Origin: Allobosea sp. CS1GBMeth4
GTDB taxonomy: Bacteria; Pseudomonadota; Alphaproteobacteria; Rhizobiales; Beijerinckiaceae
Reading direction: 5' to 3'
Length of the DNA stretch: 64,000 nucleotides
NCBI RefSeq assembly: GCF_900185715.1
Contig: NZ_FYAS01000053.1
Location: 1-64,000 of the forward strand
Position numbers and translations under genes: made by a program. The notes under the pieces were generated by a model. That model saw nothing but the letters and a program-made list of their open reading frames with translations, was not told where the DNA came from and ran no database searches. Positions within the stretch are counted from its first letter, which is position 1. Each line of letters starts with the position of its first letter. This document shows, piece by piece, positions 25,230-33,345 of this stretch.

Positions 25230-25760
25230 ATGCCGCTCTACTCGCTCGACGGAACCGCGCCGGAAACGCCGCCGCAGGGCCATTGGTGGCTCGCGCCGGA
25301 CGCCCATGTCATCGGCCGGGTCCGGCTCGCGCGCGATGTCGGCATCTGGTTCGGGGCCGTGCTGCGCGGCGACAATGAGTGGATCGAGATCGGCGAGGCC
25401 ACCAACATCCAGGAAGGCTGCGTGCTCCACACCGACATGGGCGCGCCGCTGAAGGTCGGCGCCGGCTGCACCATCGGCCATCGCGCCATCCTGCATGGCT
25501 GCATCATCGGCGAGAACAGCCTGATCGGCATGGGCGCGACCGTGCTCAACCATGTCAGGATCGGCCGCAACTGCCTGGTCGGCGCCAATGCGCTGGTGAC
25601 CGAGGGCAAGGAGTTCCCCGACAATTCGCTGATAGTCGGTTCGCCTGCCCGGGCCATCCGCAGCCTCGACGAGGCGGCGGCCGCGGGTCTGCGCGCCTCC
25701 GCCGCCGGCTATTCCGAGCGCTGGAAGCAGTTCGCCAGGGGCATGCTGCGGATCGACTGA
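25230..25760 (+). CDS. gamma-class carbonic anhydrase family protein
   Basis: A 176-residue left-handed beta-helix protein with hexapeptide repeats. The metal-binding histidines are visible in the order CVLHTD, TIGHRAILHGC, as in CamH/YrdA-type gamma carbonic anhydrases. RGDNEWIEIGEATNIQEG is the family signature. The product probably forms trimers in the cytoplasm. CamH proteins often lack the acidic loop of Methanosarcina Cam and may be weakly active or serve other acyl-CoA or metal roles, so catalytic activity is uncertain. Confidence 0.9.
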   Translation: MPLYSLDGTAPETPPQGHWWLAPDAHVIGRVRLARDVGIWFGAVLRGDNEWIEIGEATNIQEGCVLHTDMGAPLKVGAGCTIGHRAILHGCIIGENSLIGMGATVLNHVRIGRNCLVGANALVTEGKEFPDNSLIVGSPARAIRSLDEAAAAGLRASAAGYSERWKQFARGMLRID

Positions 25761-25793
25761 CCGCGTTGTCCCGTCCCTGGCCCCGAACGAAGC

Positions 25794-25823
25794 GGGCCGG
25801 CTCCCCGGGGGAGGAGCCGGCCC
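25794..25823 (+). terminator. strong hairpin after the carbonic anhydrase gene
   Basis: GGGCCGGCTCC and GGAGCCGGCCC form a perfect 11-bp stem with an 8-base loop, 34 bases past the stop codon. There is no T run, so it may be a processing or Rho-related hairpin rather than a classical intrinsic terminator. Confidence 0.45.
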
Positions 25824-26048
25824 TGGACGATGCCCGGTCGGGGACGGGTGGGTGGGGACGTGACCGGACTTCGTCGTCCCTGGGGCGGATCCGATCGGGA
25901 CGAGCCCGCCGGATCCGCCCGACTTCGAGGATGGAGGCCGTCCGGCCGATCGGCTAGCGATGCGAGCGGGTCGGACGGGCTCCGCGAAATCCCTTCGATT
26001 CCGCGGTTTTGGACGCGCCGGGTTCCGTCCCGCCCGGCGCCGAGCCGT

Positions 26049-26681
26049 TCAGCGCAGCGACGCCACGGTCGAGGTCGACAGGCCGCCGAGCGAGGCCCAC
26101 CCGGTCTGCGCCTGGGATTCGCGCTTGACGTAGGTGTAGCCGGTCTGGCTCCAGGGCAGCACGGCGTTGCGCTTGTTGTCGAGGATGAAGTCGCCGCGAT
26201 CGGTGCGGATCATCAGCACGGCGTGGCCGGCATTCTCCTCGTCGATCACCACGGTGACGCGCATGGCCCGGCGCGGCACGCCGGCCGCGGCGAGACGCTG
26301 GCGCTTCAGCAGGACGAAGTCCTCGCAATCGCCCTTGCCGTCGGTGGGGATGTCCCAGCGGTCGACCACGCCCCAATGGTCCTGGTCGGTGATCGCGACG
26401 ATGTCGCGATTGACCCGCTGATTGGTTCCGACCAGCAGGCTCCACAGCCGCGGCGTCAATTCGACGGTCTCCGGCTCGCGGGTGTCGACGCTGCACTGAG
26501 CCGGCATGCGCTTGCAGAAATCGGTCCAGGCGTAAGGAGCGCGGGCGTCGCCGCCGGCGGTGATCGGCGCGCTGGCGACCGGCAGATTGGCGCTCTGCTG
26601 CGCCTGGGCGCCGGCCGCACCTGCGAAGGTGATGACGGCGGCGGCGATGACGTGGCGATAACCCCGGAAACGCGAAAACAT
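26049..26681 (-). CDS. periplasmic transglutaminase-like cysteine peptidase (LapG/BTLCP family)
   Basis: From the ATG at 26681 (GGGGG ribosome site) the protein has 210 residues. A signal peptide ending GAQAQ is followed by the bacterial transglutaminase-like cysteine protease domain (PF06035). The catalytic Cys lies in GKGDCEDFVLLKRQRL, the His in NAGHAVLMI and the Asp in FILDNKRN. In pseudomonads LapG cleaves large adhesins under control of the c-di-GMP sensor LapD. Neither LapD nor an adhesin is encoded in the window, but a tandem-PilZ gene is next to it. The family is expanded in Hyphomicrobiales, so the target is open. Confidence 0.85.
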   Translation of the reverse strand: MFSRFRGYRHVIAAAVITFAGAAGAQAQQSANLPVASAPITAGGDARAPYAWTDFCKRMPAQCSVDTREPETVELTPRLWSLLVGTNQRVNRDIVAITDQDHWGVVDRWDIPTDGKGDCEDFVLLKRQRLAAAGVPRRAMRVTVVIDEENAGHAVLMIRTDRGDFILDNKRNAVLPWSQTGYTYVKRESQAQTGWASLGGLSTSTVASLR

Positions 26682-27128
26682 GATGTCCCCCTGTCTTGTC
26701 CCGGGAATGACCATGCTCTGGGGGGCGTGGAAGTCGCTTGAAGTCAATCCGCGCAATTTTACTGAATTCGACTTCGCAGCGCGCAAAAATACTTACGACG
26801 AACCAAGTATAAATTCGTCGGTAAGATTTTTCTGCGTGGGCGTAAGGAATTCTTAACCGAGCGTTTTCTTAACCATGGAGCCGGCCTGCTCGTCAAGCTC
26901 CTCGGGCTAGGTTCTGTGAATTGCGGGGGAGGCGCCGGCCGCGGCGGGGTAACTCCAAGGCCGCCGCGCGGCGCCCGCGATCCGGACCGCCGCGGGTCTT
27001 CGGGCTATGAAGCGGGCGCAGCGAGGCTGCGAGCCTGCCGGCTGGCGGCGGGCGAAACCGGCCTGCGCCGGCGTCGGCCGGGCGGCGGGAGGTCGGAGGT
27101 CTGGATAGGGCGCGACGAGGCGCGCGCT
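26682..27128. other. intergenic region with AT-rich promoter-like part
   Basis: 447 bases without a supported gene. The part from 26740 to 26880 is clearly AT-richer than its surroundings and includes several TTAA/TAAA-type stretches (for example AGTATAAATTCGTCGG). These suit promoters for the protease gene on the minus strand. The remainder (26900-27128) is very GC-rich with no recognisable signal. Confidence 0.4.
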
Positions 27129-27743
27129 TCAGAGCTCGAGGTTCTCGTCGAGCTCGTCGGCGGAGAGCGGCATGCGGAACTGGGCGGCGTAACCGCCGTC
27201 GAAGCGCCGCACGATCATGGCCGGCGTGCTGCCGAGCCGGATCGCCGTGCCCATCTCGAACTGGTGGTCGGTGGCGAAGGCCGCGCCCGACAGCGAGAAG
27301 TCGATCAACCGCACCGCGTGCTCGCTGCCGTCCTCGAGGGTCAGGATGCTGCGCGGATTGCGCGGCACGATGCGCTCATGGCGCCGGTCCTCCGGCAGCC
27401 CGAGCTCGTCGCGATTGGCGAGCCAGGTCAGCTGCGCGGTGAACTTCTCGCGCTTGCGGCTGGTCGCGGTGATCGTCATCGCGAAGCCCGTCGGCGTGGT
27501 GCGCACCGCCGTCCCCTCGATGCGGCCGAGATGTTCGAGGTAGACGATGATGCGGTCGCCGACCGCCGGCTTGGCGGGCGCCACCATATGCAGCCCGCCC
27601 GGCGAGATGTCGGTGGTCTGGCAGGGATATTCCATGCGGTTGGGCAGCATGTAGCGTCCGAGCAGGACGACCTTCATGCGCTGATGGCGCCGGCGCTCGA
27701 CCGGGACCGAGCCCGTCCTCTGATTTTGGGGCGCCGTCAGCAT
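27129..27743 (-). CDS. tandem PilZ-domain protein
   Basis: About 204 residues from the ATG at 27743 (AAGG ribosome site six bases upstream; an ATG at 27770 is possible). Two PilZ domains are visible. The first has RRRHQRMK and DISPGG (R-x3-R and D-x-S-x-x-G), and the second has DRRHERIVPRN and DFSLSGA. Both sets of c-di-GMP contact residues look intact, so each domain may bind the dinucleotide. The protein is soluble and has no output domain, suggesting it acts by protein contact. Proximity to a LapG-like protease and the wider exopolysaccharide locus suggests a role in surface attachment. Confidence 0.88.
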   Translation of the reverse strand: MLTAPQNQRTGSVPVERRRHQRMKVVLLGRYMLPNRMEYPCQTTDISPGGLHMVAPAKPAVGDRIIVYLEHLGRIEGTAVRTTPTGFAMTITATSRKREKFTAQLTWLANRDELGLPEDRRHERIVPRNPRSILTLEDGSEHAVRLIDFSLSGAAFATDHQFEMGTAIRLGSTPAMIVRRFDGGYAAQFRMPLSADELDENLEL

Positions 27744-27806
27744 CACAGACCTTGTTCCTAACAGGGTCATGCTACCGGCCTGCCGGTTAAGAGCTGGTTA
27801 GTATTC

Positions 27807-28379
27807 TCAGGCCCTGCCGCCGGGCAGGAGCATCAGCTTCGGCCTGCGCTCCTGGGCCGCGGCCTCGCTGCCGCGCGCCGCGCGGGCGTCGGGCCAGATC
27901 ATCCGAAGCGAGATGGTGCGCATCGAGGCGAGCGTGTCGAGGCCGAGCCAGTCCGGCGACAGCCCGGGCGACAGCGCGCCGAGAATGCGCGCATGGGTGC
28001 GGCCGCGATAGCGCAGCGGAAGCAGCAGCAGCTCGAGATGGACGCTCGCGCCGTTCTGCGTCTGCGCCGACAGGCCGGCGACGGCACCCGCGCTCTCGTC
28101 CATCACCGTCTGGACCAGGCGGCGCATGTCGCCTTGCGTCTCGACGTCGGGCCACAGCGCGGCGAAGGCGCGCCCGCGCAATTCCCGCCCGAACAGCGCG
28201 CAGAGCCGCGTTCCGGCCAGGCGGAAGACCGGCCCGATCGGCTCGTTCTCGAGCACGAAGGTGTCGGCCAATGCGTGGCGCAGCGCGCCCGGCTCGATCT
28301 CGCCCCGCTCCGGAGCGCTCCGCTCGCCGCGCAGCGTGTCCCAGTAGTCGAAAACCAGGCGGGTGCTCGGGTTCTTCAT
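27807..28379 (-). CDS. PAS-domain protein (PAS_5 type)
   Basis: About 190 residues from the ATG at 28379 (MKNPSTRLVFDYWDTLRG); the frame is open to 28556 but the extension is basic and low-complexity. The protein matches the alphaproteobacterial PAS_5 (PF07310) layout: FDYWDTLRGER...P.R.EIEPGALRHAL, then FRLAGTRLCALFGRELRGRAF, then LELLLLPLRYRGRTHARILGAL. There is no output domain. Such stand-alone proteins are probably sensory or localisation factors; ligand and function are unknown. It lies 63 bases downstream of the PilZ gene's far end on the same strand, and both may belong to one transcript. Confidence 0.8.
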   Translation of the reverse strand: MKNPSTRLVFDYWDTLRGERSAPERGEIEPGALRHALADTFVLENEPIGPVFRLAGTRLCALFGRELRGRAFAALWPDVETQGDMRRLVQTVMDESAGAVAGLSAQTQNGASVHLELLLLPLRYRGRTHARILGALSPGLSPDWLGLDTLASMRTISLRMIWPDARAARGSEAAAQERRPKLMLLPGGRA

Positions 28380-28556
28380 ATCCTGTCCAATCCGGTCTGC
28401 GCTGTCCCTGTTCGTGCGAAGGCGTTTCAAATCGGAGCGCATTCGTTCGAGGCGGGGACTGCCGTGCCCTTGCGAATCGGCACGACGCAGCACGCATGCC
28501 GTCTTGGCACGCGACCCGGGCGGGCGGAGCCTGCGGGGACTGTTAAGGTTAAGCAA

Positions 28557-28730
28557 CGGTTAAACTTGTGGAAGATCCCTAAAATGCAGGATAAAACCGT
28601 CATCGGTTTCGAGCTCGTGCGAGCTCGGGGGACGGCAGGGGGACGCGGGGGCGTGACCCGCCGGGGGGAGGAAAGGGGAGGGCGCCCGCTCTCCCCTTTT
28701 CTGTTGCCCGCCTTTTCTGTTGCCCGCCTT
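28557..28730 (+). ncRNA. candidate small RNA or orphan leader ending in an intrinsic terminator
   Basis: A terminator-like hairpin, AAAGGGGAG / CTCCCCTTT with a 10-base loop followed by TTTTCTGTT (28672-28705), lies on the plus strand with no plus-strand gene upstream of it. The 115 bases before it form further hairpins: AAACC/GGTTT around 28597, and CGAGCTCG-TG-CGAGCTCG around 28610. A 16-base tandem repeat TTTTCTGTTGCCCGCC (twice, 28697-28728) follows. A small RNA ending here is plausible, but no convincing promoter was found. Confidence 0.35.
28672..28705 (+). terminator. orphan intrinsic terminator
   Basis: A 9-bp stem AAAGGGGAG/CTCCCCTTT is followed by TTTTCTGTT. It is upstream of the rhomboid gene and downstream of no known plus-strand gene. 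See the candidate small RNA at 28557-28730. Confidence 0.6.
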
Positions 28731-28754
28731 GGGCTGATGCGCCAGTGAGGCCCG

Positions 28755-29573
28755 ATGTCGGACCATTCAGACGATCTCCGCGGCCCAGCTGTCCGCGAGC
28801 CGATCTTCAACCTGCCCGCCGCCGTGGTCTGGCTGATCGCGGCGCTGGTGCTGGTCCAGGGCGCGCGCGAACTGCTCAGCGAGCGTGACGATTTCCTGCT
28901 CGTCTCCTGGCTCGCCTTCGTCCCGGCGCGGCTGACCTTGTGGTTCGCGCCGGAGCGCCTGCAGGAGGTCTCGCAGGCCCTGGGCGCGACCGGCGCGCCC
29001 GGCTTCGTCCAGAAACTGCAGCTCGTGCGCCTCCTCCTGGCGGATGGCGGCGGCCAGCCCTGGACGCTGCTCAGCTACGGGCTGCTGCACGGTTCCTGGC
29101 TTCATCTGATCTCGAACGTCGTCTGGCTGGCGGCCTTCGGCAGCCCGGTGGCGCGCCGGCTCGGGGGCGCGCGCTTCCTGCTGCTGATGGCGCTCTCCAC
29201 CATCGCCGGCGCCGTGCTGCACTGGTGGTCGCGCGAGCTCGACGTCCTGCCGTTGGTCGGCGCCTCGGCCGGCGTCTCCGGCGCGACGGCGGCGGCGATC
29301 CGCTTCGTCTTCTCGCCCGGCGTCCATTTCACCGCGCTCGGCCATGATGCGGCCGTCCGGCGGATTCCGGCCGAGCCGCTCGGCGGGATCTGGCGCAATT
29401 CGCGGGCGATGCTGTTCGTCGTGATCTGGTTCGTCACCAACATCCTGTTCGGCGCGGGGCTGATCCCGATCCTCGGCGAGGAGACCAGCATCGCCTGGGA
29501 GGCGCATATCGGGGGCTTCGTCGCCGGCCTGCTGCTGTTCCCGCTGCTCGACCGGGGGCCGGTCCGGCGCTGA
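28755..29573 (+). CDS. rhomboid-family intramembrane serine protease
   Basis: A 272-residue protein with about seven membrane segments. The catalytic Ser is S171 in GASAGVSG and the catalytic His is H251 in EAHIGGFVAG. The oxyanion residues H117/N121 lie in LHGSWLHLISN. Rhomboids cleave transmembrane substrates within the inner membrane; the bacterial substrate cannot be predicted here. The protein has an extended first loop (residues about 40-90), as in many alphaproteobacterial members. The start follows a GAGG-type site. Confidence 0.92.
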   Translation: MSDHSDDLRGPAVREPIFNLPAAVVWLIAALVLVQGARELLSERDDFLLVSWLAFVPARLTLWFAPERLQEVSQALGATGAPGFVQKLQLVRLLLADGGGQPWTLLSYGLLHGSWLHLISNVVWLAAFGSPVARRLGGARFLLLMALSTIAGAVLHWWSRELDVLPLVGASAGVSGATAAAIRFVFSPGVHFTALGHDAAVRRIPAEPLGGIWRNSRAMLFVVIWFVTNILFGAGLIPILGEETSIAWEAHIGGFVAGLLLFPLLDRGPVRR

Positions 29574-29740
29574 ACGGCGCCGCGACCGCCTTGCCGTCGC
29601 CTCAGACTTCGCTCACAGTCGGGACAGTCCAGCGTAGCGTCGCACCGCGGACGAAGACGATCCGCGTTCCGGCGTTGCTCTCGTCGCAACCCATCAATGC
29701 GCGCCGGCCAACGGCGCCGCTATCGTCGGAGGAGAAGTCG

Positions 29741-30172
29741 ATGAACGTCGCTCATATTCTCGGCAGCAAGGGGGGAGATGTGGTTTCGGTGCAGCCGCAC
29801 CGGACGCTCGGCGAGGCAGCGCGCACCCTGGCCGAGAAGCGGATCGGCGCGGTGGTGGTGACCGGGGCCGATGGCGACCTGCTCGGCATCCTGTCCGAGC
29901 GCGACATCATCAGGGCGCTGGGCGCGGGCGGCGCCGCCGCGCTGGAGACGCCGGTGTCGCGGGCGATGACCGCCAAGGTCGTGACCTGCCGGCCCGACAC
30001 CAGCGTCGACGACCTCATGGAGATCATGACTTCGGGCCGGTTCCGGCACGTGCCGGTGCTGGACGGCGGCCGCATCGCCGGCATCGTCTCGATCGGGGAC
30101 GTGGTCAAGCATCGCGTCGCCGAGATCGAGGCGGAGAGCCGCGCGATGCGCGATTACATCGCCATGGCCTGA
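29741..30172 (+). CDS. CBS-domain-pair protein
   Basis: A 143-residue soluble protein consisting of one CBS pair. The first repeat is TLGEAARTLAEKRIGAVVVTGADGDLLGILSERDIIRAL and the second is TSVDDLMEIMTSGRFRHVPVLDGGRIAGIVSIGDVVKH, with IGDVVKHR as the usual end of the second motif. The ATG follows GGAGGAG. CBS pairs bind adenosyl ligands such as AMP, ATP or SAM and regulate partner proteins. Stand-alone pairs of this size are very common in alphaproteobacteria, and the partner is unknown. Confidence 0.9.
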   Translation: MNVAHILGSKGGDVVSVQPHRTLGEAARTLAEKRIGAVVVTGADGDLLGILSERDIIRALGAGGAAALETPVSRAMTAKVVTCRPDTSVDDLMEIMTSGRFRHVPVLDGGRIAGIVSIGDVVKHRVAEIEAESRAMRDYIAMA

Positions 30173-30324
30173 GGGGAGAAGGTTGCTCCGCGAAGCCGAG
30201 ACGGATGAGGGGTCGCGCTGCGCTTGCCGATCGACGTCCTGGTAGGCGAGAGCCGGCGACGTCGCGCGCCTCCTCACCCAACCCTCTCCCGCAAGGTGAG
30301 AGCGGGCCGTTGCGCCTGAATCTG

Positions 30325-31341
30325 TCAGTTCAGCGGCAGGTGGTTGGCGGCGATCATCGCCCCGATCTCGTCGAGCGCACGCTCGGCGGCCTGCCGCCCG
30401 AGCGCGATCGCCTCGTCGGCGCGATGGAAGTCGAACAGGCCGACGCGCGCCAGCTTGGGGCCGATCATCACGTCCGGCGGGTCTCCGGCGAGGCGCGAGC
30501 GCGAGATGCGGTCCTGCGTGATGTTGAAGGCGTCGACCATCACGCCGGCGAGTCCGGGCTGGTCGTTGTTGGCCTTGCCGACGATGCCGCGCATGCGCTC
30601 GCGCATGCCGCCGAACCAGCCGCCGGCCGCGCGCTGTTCCGGCGCCGGCTCGGGATCGGCGTCGGCGCCATAGGATTGGATCACCGTGCCGCGGCCGCTC
30701 ATGTCGCTGTTGAGGTTGACGCAGAGCACCACGTCGGCGCCGAGCGCGCGCGCCACGGTGACGGGCACCGGGTTGACCAGCGCCCCGTCCATCAGCCAGC
30801 GGCCGCCGAGCTTCACCGGGTCGAAGACGCCGGGCAGCGCATAGGAGGCGCGCAGCGCGTCGACCAGCGAGCCGCGGGTCAGCCAGATCTCGTGGCCGGT
30901 GCCGAGCTCGGTCGCGACGGCGGCGAAGATCTGCCCGAGCTCGCCGATCTGGAGGCCGGTGAGGTCGCGCTCGAGCAGGCGCTTCAGCCGGCTGCCGGCG
31001 ATCAGCCCGGCACCGCCGAGATGGAAGTCCATCAGCCCGACGACGCGGCGCTTGGTCAGGCCGAGCGCGAATTCGCGCAGCTGTTCGAGCTTGCCGGCGG
31101 CATAGCAGCCGCCCACCACGGCGCCGATCGAGGTGCCGGCGATCACCTCCGGCGCATAGCCGGCCTCGCTCAGCACGTCGAGGACGCCGATATGCGCCCA
31201 GCCGCGTGCCGCGCCGCCGCCGAGCGCCAGGCCGATCCGCGGCCTGCCGAAGCGGGTGGCGGGTTCGGAAACGAGATCGTTCATCGCAGCTCCGCCGCCG
31301 CCCAATCCGAAAGCCCGTCTGGCGATGTTCTCCAGCATCAT
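30325..31341 (-). CDS. patatin-like phospholipase (RssA-like)
   Basis: A 338-residue patatin-fold protein. The oxyanion loop is LALGGGAARGWAH, the nucleophile is S71 in GTSIG, and the catalytic Asp lies in WLMDGALVNPVPV (D-G-A). The dyad is therefore complete. No signal peptide is visible. This bacterial RssA/YchK-type family acts on phospholipids or acyl esters, but few members are characterised. It is last in the order folE, hisI, patatin on the minus strand, a conserved neighbourhood in Hyphomicrobiales whose functional logic is unclear. Confidence 0.9.
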   Translation of the reverse strand: MMLENIARRAFGLGGGGAAMNDLVSEPATRFGRPRIGLALGGGAARGWAHIGVLDVLSEAGYAPEVIAGTSIGAVVGGCYAAGKLEQLREFALGLTKRRVVGLMDFHLGGAGLIAGSRLKRLLERDLTGLQIGELGQIFAAVATELGTGHEIWLTRGSLVDALRASYALPGVFDPVKLGGRWLMDGALVNPVPVTVARALGADVVLCVNLNSDMSGRGTVIQSYGADADPEPAPEQRAAGGWFGGMRERMRGIVGKANNDQPGLAGVMVDAFNITQDRISRSRLAGDPPDVMIGPKLARVGLFDFHRADEAIALGRQAAERALDEIGAMIAANHLPLN

Positions 31342-31490
31342 CGGCGCGATCCCTCCGCGGGAGGCTCAGGGTCGCGCGGGCCGATGAGCGAAAGATGAAC
31401 GGCGCCGGGGCCTTGGGCGGCTATCAGTCGCTTTTGAAGGAAACATGAAAGCGTGGTGAAAGGATTGCCAACGAAGCAGGCGCTCCCGGT

Positions 31491-31892
31491 TCAGAAGGTC
31501 AGCGGCCCGTCGGCTGCCGCGCCGACCGGCTTAACCCGATAGAAGCAGCTCCTGCGGCCCGTATGGCAGCAGCCGCCGTCGCCGCCGACCCGGACCTTGA
31601 TCCAGATCGCGTCCTGATCGCAGTCGAGGCGCATCTCGACGATGGTCTGGATCTGGCCCGAGGTTTCGCCCTTGCGCCAGAGCGCCTTCCGGGAGCGCGA
31701 CCAGTACCAGGCCTCGCCGGTCTCGATGCTCAGCCGCAGCGACTCCGCGTTCATGTGCGCCACCATCAGCACTTCGCCGCTCGTCGCTTCGGTGGCGACG
31801 CAGGTGACGAGGCCGTCGCGGTCGAAGCGGGGGGCGAGCACCGTGCCCTCCTCGATCTCGGCCTTGCTGGAGAGGGTGGGAAAGATGGTCAT
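31491..31892 (-). CDS. hisI: phosphoribosyl-AMP cyclohydrolase
   Basis: A 133-residue monofunctional HisI, the third step of histidine synthesis (opening the purine ring of phosphoribosyl-AMP). [42 protein letters not shown] and the metal-binding segment [13 protein letters not shown] followed by [14 protein letters not shown] are diagnostic. The cysteines bind zinc. It is separate from HisE, as normal in alphaproteobacteria. The minus-strand sequence CTATATAG about 30 bases upstream could be its -10 element. Confidence 0.96.
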   Translation of the reverse strand: MTIFPTLSSKAEIEEGTVLAPRFDRDGLVTCVATEATSGEVLMVAHMNAESLRLSIETGEAWYWSRSRKALWRKGETSGQIQTIVEMRLDCDQDAIWIKVRVGGDGGCCHTGRRSCFYRVKPVGAAADGPLTF

Positions 31893-31941
31893 GTGAGGGT
31901 CCAGAGGATTTGCTGCTCGCTATATAGAGCCGGCGACGCCA

Positions 31942-32030
31942 GCCGTCATCGCGAGCGAAGCGAAGCAATCCGGGGCCGCGGGCGAGCCGTTCGGGATTGC
32001 TCCGTCGCTTGCGCGCCTCGCAATGGCGGT
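31942..32030 (+). repeat. intergenic palindromic repeat (GTCATCGCGAGCGAAGCG type)
   Basis: An imperfect inverted repeat with GCAATCC...GGGATTGC at its centre and GCCGTCATCGCGAGC...GCCTCGCAATGGCGGT at its ends. It belongs to the widespread Rhizobiales type 'CGTCATTGCGAGCGAAGCGAAGCAATCC'. It fills the hisI-folE gap and may affect the shared transcript. Confidence 0.65.
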
Positions 32031-32035
32031 CGGTG

Positions 32036-32677
32036 CTACAGCGCCGGCGACTTCACCATGGTGAAGAAGCGCACCTGCTCGGCCGGGTCGCGGAAGCGGC
32101 CGGTGTATTGCGTCGTCATGGTCGACGAGCCCTGCTTCTGCACGCCGCGCATCGACATGCACATATGCTCGGCCTCGACCAGCACGGCGACGCCGCCGGG
32201 CTTGAGCGCGCGCTCGATCGCCTGCGCGATCTGCGCCGTCATCGTCTCCTGCGTCTGCAGCCGGCGCGCATAGACCTCGACGACGCGGGCGAGCTTCGAC
32301 AGGCCGACCACGCCGCGGCTCGGATAGTAGCCGATATGGACCTTGCCGACGAAGGGCACCATGTGGTGCTCGCAATGCGAATAGAACGGGATGTCGCGCA
32401 CGAGGACCATGTCCTTGTAGCCGTCGACCTCCTCGAAGACGCGCTCGAGCATGTCGTCCGCGTCCTCGTGATAGCCCCTGTAGAATTCGCGATAGGCCTT
32501 GGCGACGCGCTGCGGCGTATCGGTCAGCCCTTCCCGCGACGGATCGTCGCCGGCCCAGCGGATCAGCGTGCGCACGGCCTCCTCGGCCTGCTCCTGTGTC
32601 GGTCGGGTGATGATGAACTTGTCTGCGGAGGGGCCGCGTGCCCGCTCTACGGACAAGGACTTAACCACATGGTCCAT
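32036..32677 (-). CDS. folE: GTP cyclohydrolase I (type IA)
   Basis: From ATG 32677, six bases after a GGGAGG ribosome site, the protein has 213 residues. It converts GTP to dihydroneopterin triphosphate, the first step of folate and pterin synthesis. Diagnostic parts are [39 protein letters not shown] (zinc Cys/His and catalytic His), [22 protein letters not shown], and [22 protein letters not shown] with the second zinc Cys. All catalytic residues are present. It is divergent from the IscU-like gene. Confidence 0.97.
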   Translation of the reverse strand: MDHVVKSLSVERARGPSADKFIITRPTQEQAEEAVRTLIRWAGDDPSREGLTDTPQRVAKAYREFYRGYHEDADDMLERVFEEVDGYKDMVLVRDIPFYSHCEHHMVPFVGKVHIGYYPSRGVVGLSKLARVVEVYARRLQTQETMTAQIAQAIERALKPGGVAVLVEAEHMCMSMRGVQKQGSSTMTTQYTGRFRDPAEQVRFFTMVKSPAL

Positions 32678-32832
32678 GTGGAGCCTCCCGTTTCGGTTCG
32701 CCGGCGGCAAGCCGGCAGGTCAGACAAGTTCGCCCTCTCGTCCAGTGAATTGCACGGCTCTCCCGGAGCACGCGCCGGCACTCTATATTGGTTGCGAAAG
32801 CCGGCAACTCCAGTCCCCGGCCGGGACAACCC

Positions 32833-33282
32833 ATGCTGAACGACGTCTATAACAAGCGAATCCTGGAATTGGCAGGAAACATTCCGCTGCTCGAGCGCCT
32901 GCCGGCGCCCGACGCGACGGCCACGGCCCATTCGCGCCTGTGCGGCTCGACGGTGACGGTCGACCTCACCATGGACGATGATGTCGTCACCGGCTTCGGC
33001 CATGACGTCAGGGCCTGCGCCCTCGGCCAGGCCTCCTCCTCGATCATGGCGCGCCATGTCGTCGGCTCGACCGCGGCGGAACTGCGCGAGATCCGCGAGC
33101 GGGCCCGGGCGATCCTCAAGGACGGGGCCGAACCGCCGGACGGCAAATGGGCCGACCTGTCGGTGCTCGTGCCCGTGCGCGACTTCAAGGCCCGGCATGC
33201 TTCGACCATGCTGACCTTCGACGCCGTGGTCGACGCCATCGGCAAGATCGAGGCGAAGCGGCGCGAGGCGGTCGCGGGGTAG
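32833..33282 (+). CDS. IscU/SufU-like iron-sulfur scaffold protein (two-cysteine form)
   Basis: A 149-residue NifU-N/IscU-fold protein. YNKRILELAGNIPLLERL and RLCGSTVTVDL place the first ligand at C37, and RACALGQASSSIM gives C62. The third scaffold cysteine of IscU/SufU, expected in the RH-x-C-x-x-L segment, is alanine here (KARHASTML). This two-cysteine form recurs in alphaproteobacterial homologues beside folE, so it may be a specialised paralogue rather than the main scaffold. No other iron-sulfur assembly gene is adjacent. Confidence 0.85.
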   Translation: MLNDVYNKRILELAGNIPLLERLPAPDATATAHSRLCGSTVTVDLTMDDDVVTGFGHDVRACALGQASSSIMARHVVGSTAAELREIRERARAILKDGAEPPDGKWADLSVLVPVRDFKARHASTMLTFDAVVDAIGKIEAKRREAVAG

Positions 33283-33345
33283 CCGAACCTCGGCGTCATT
33301 CCGGGCCCACGCCTGCGGCGTGCCCGGGAAAGACGGTTCAGGACG

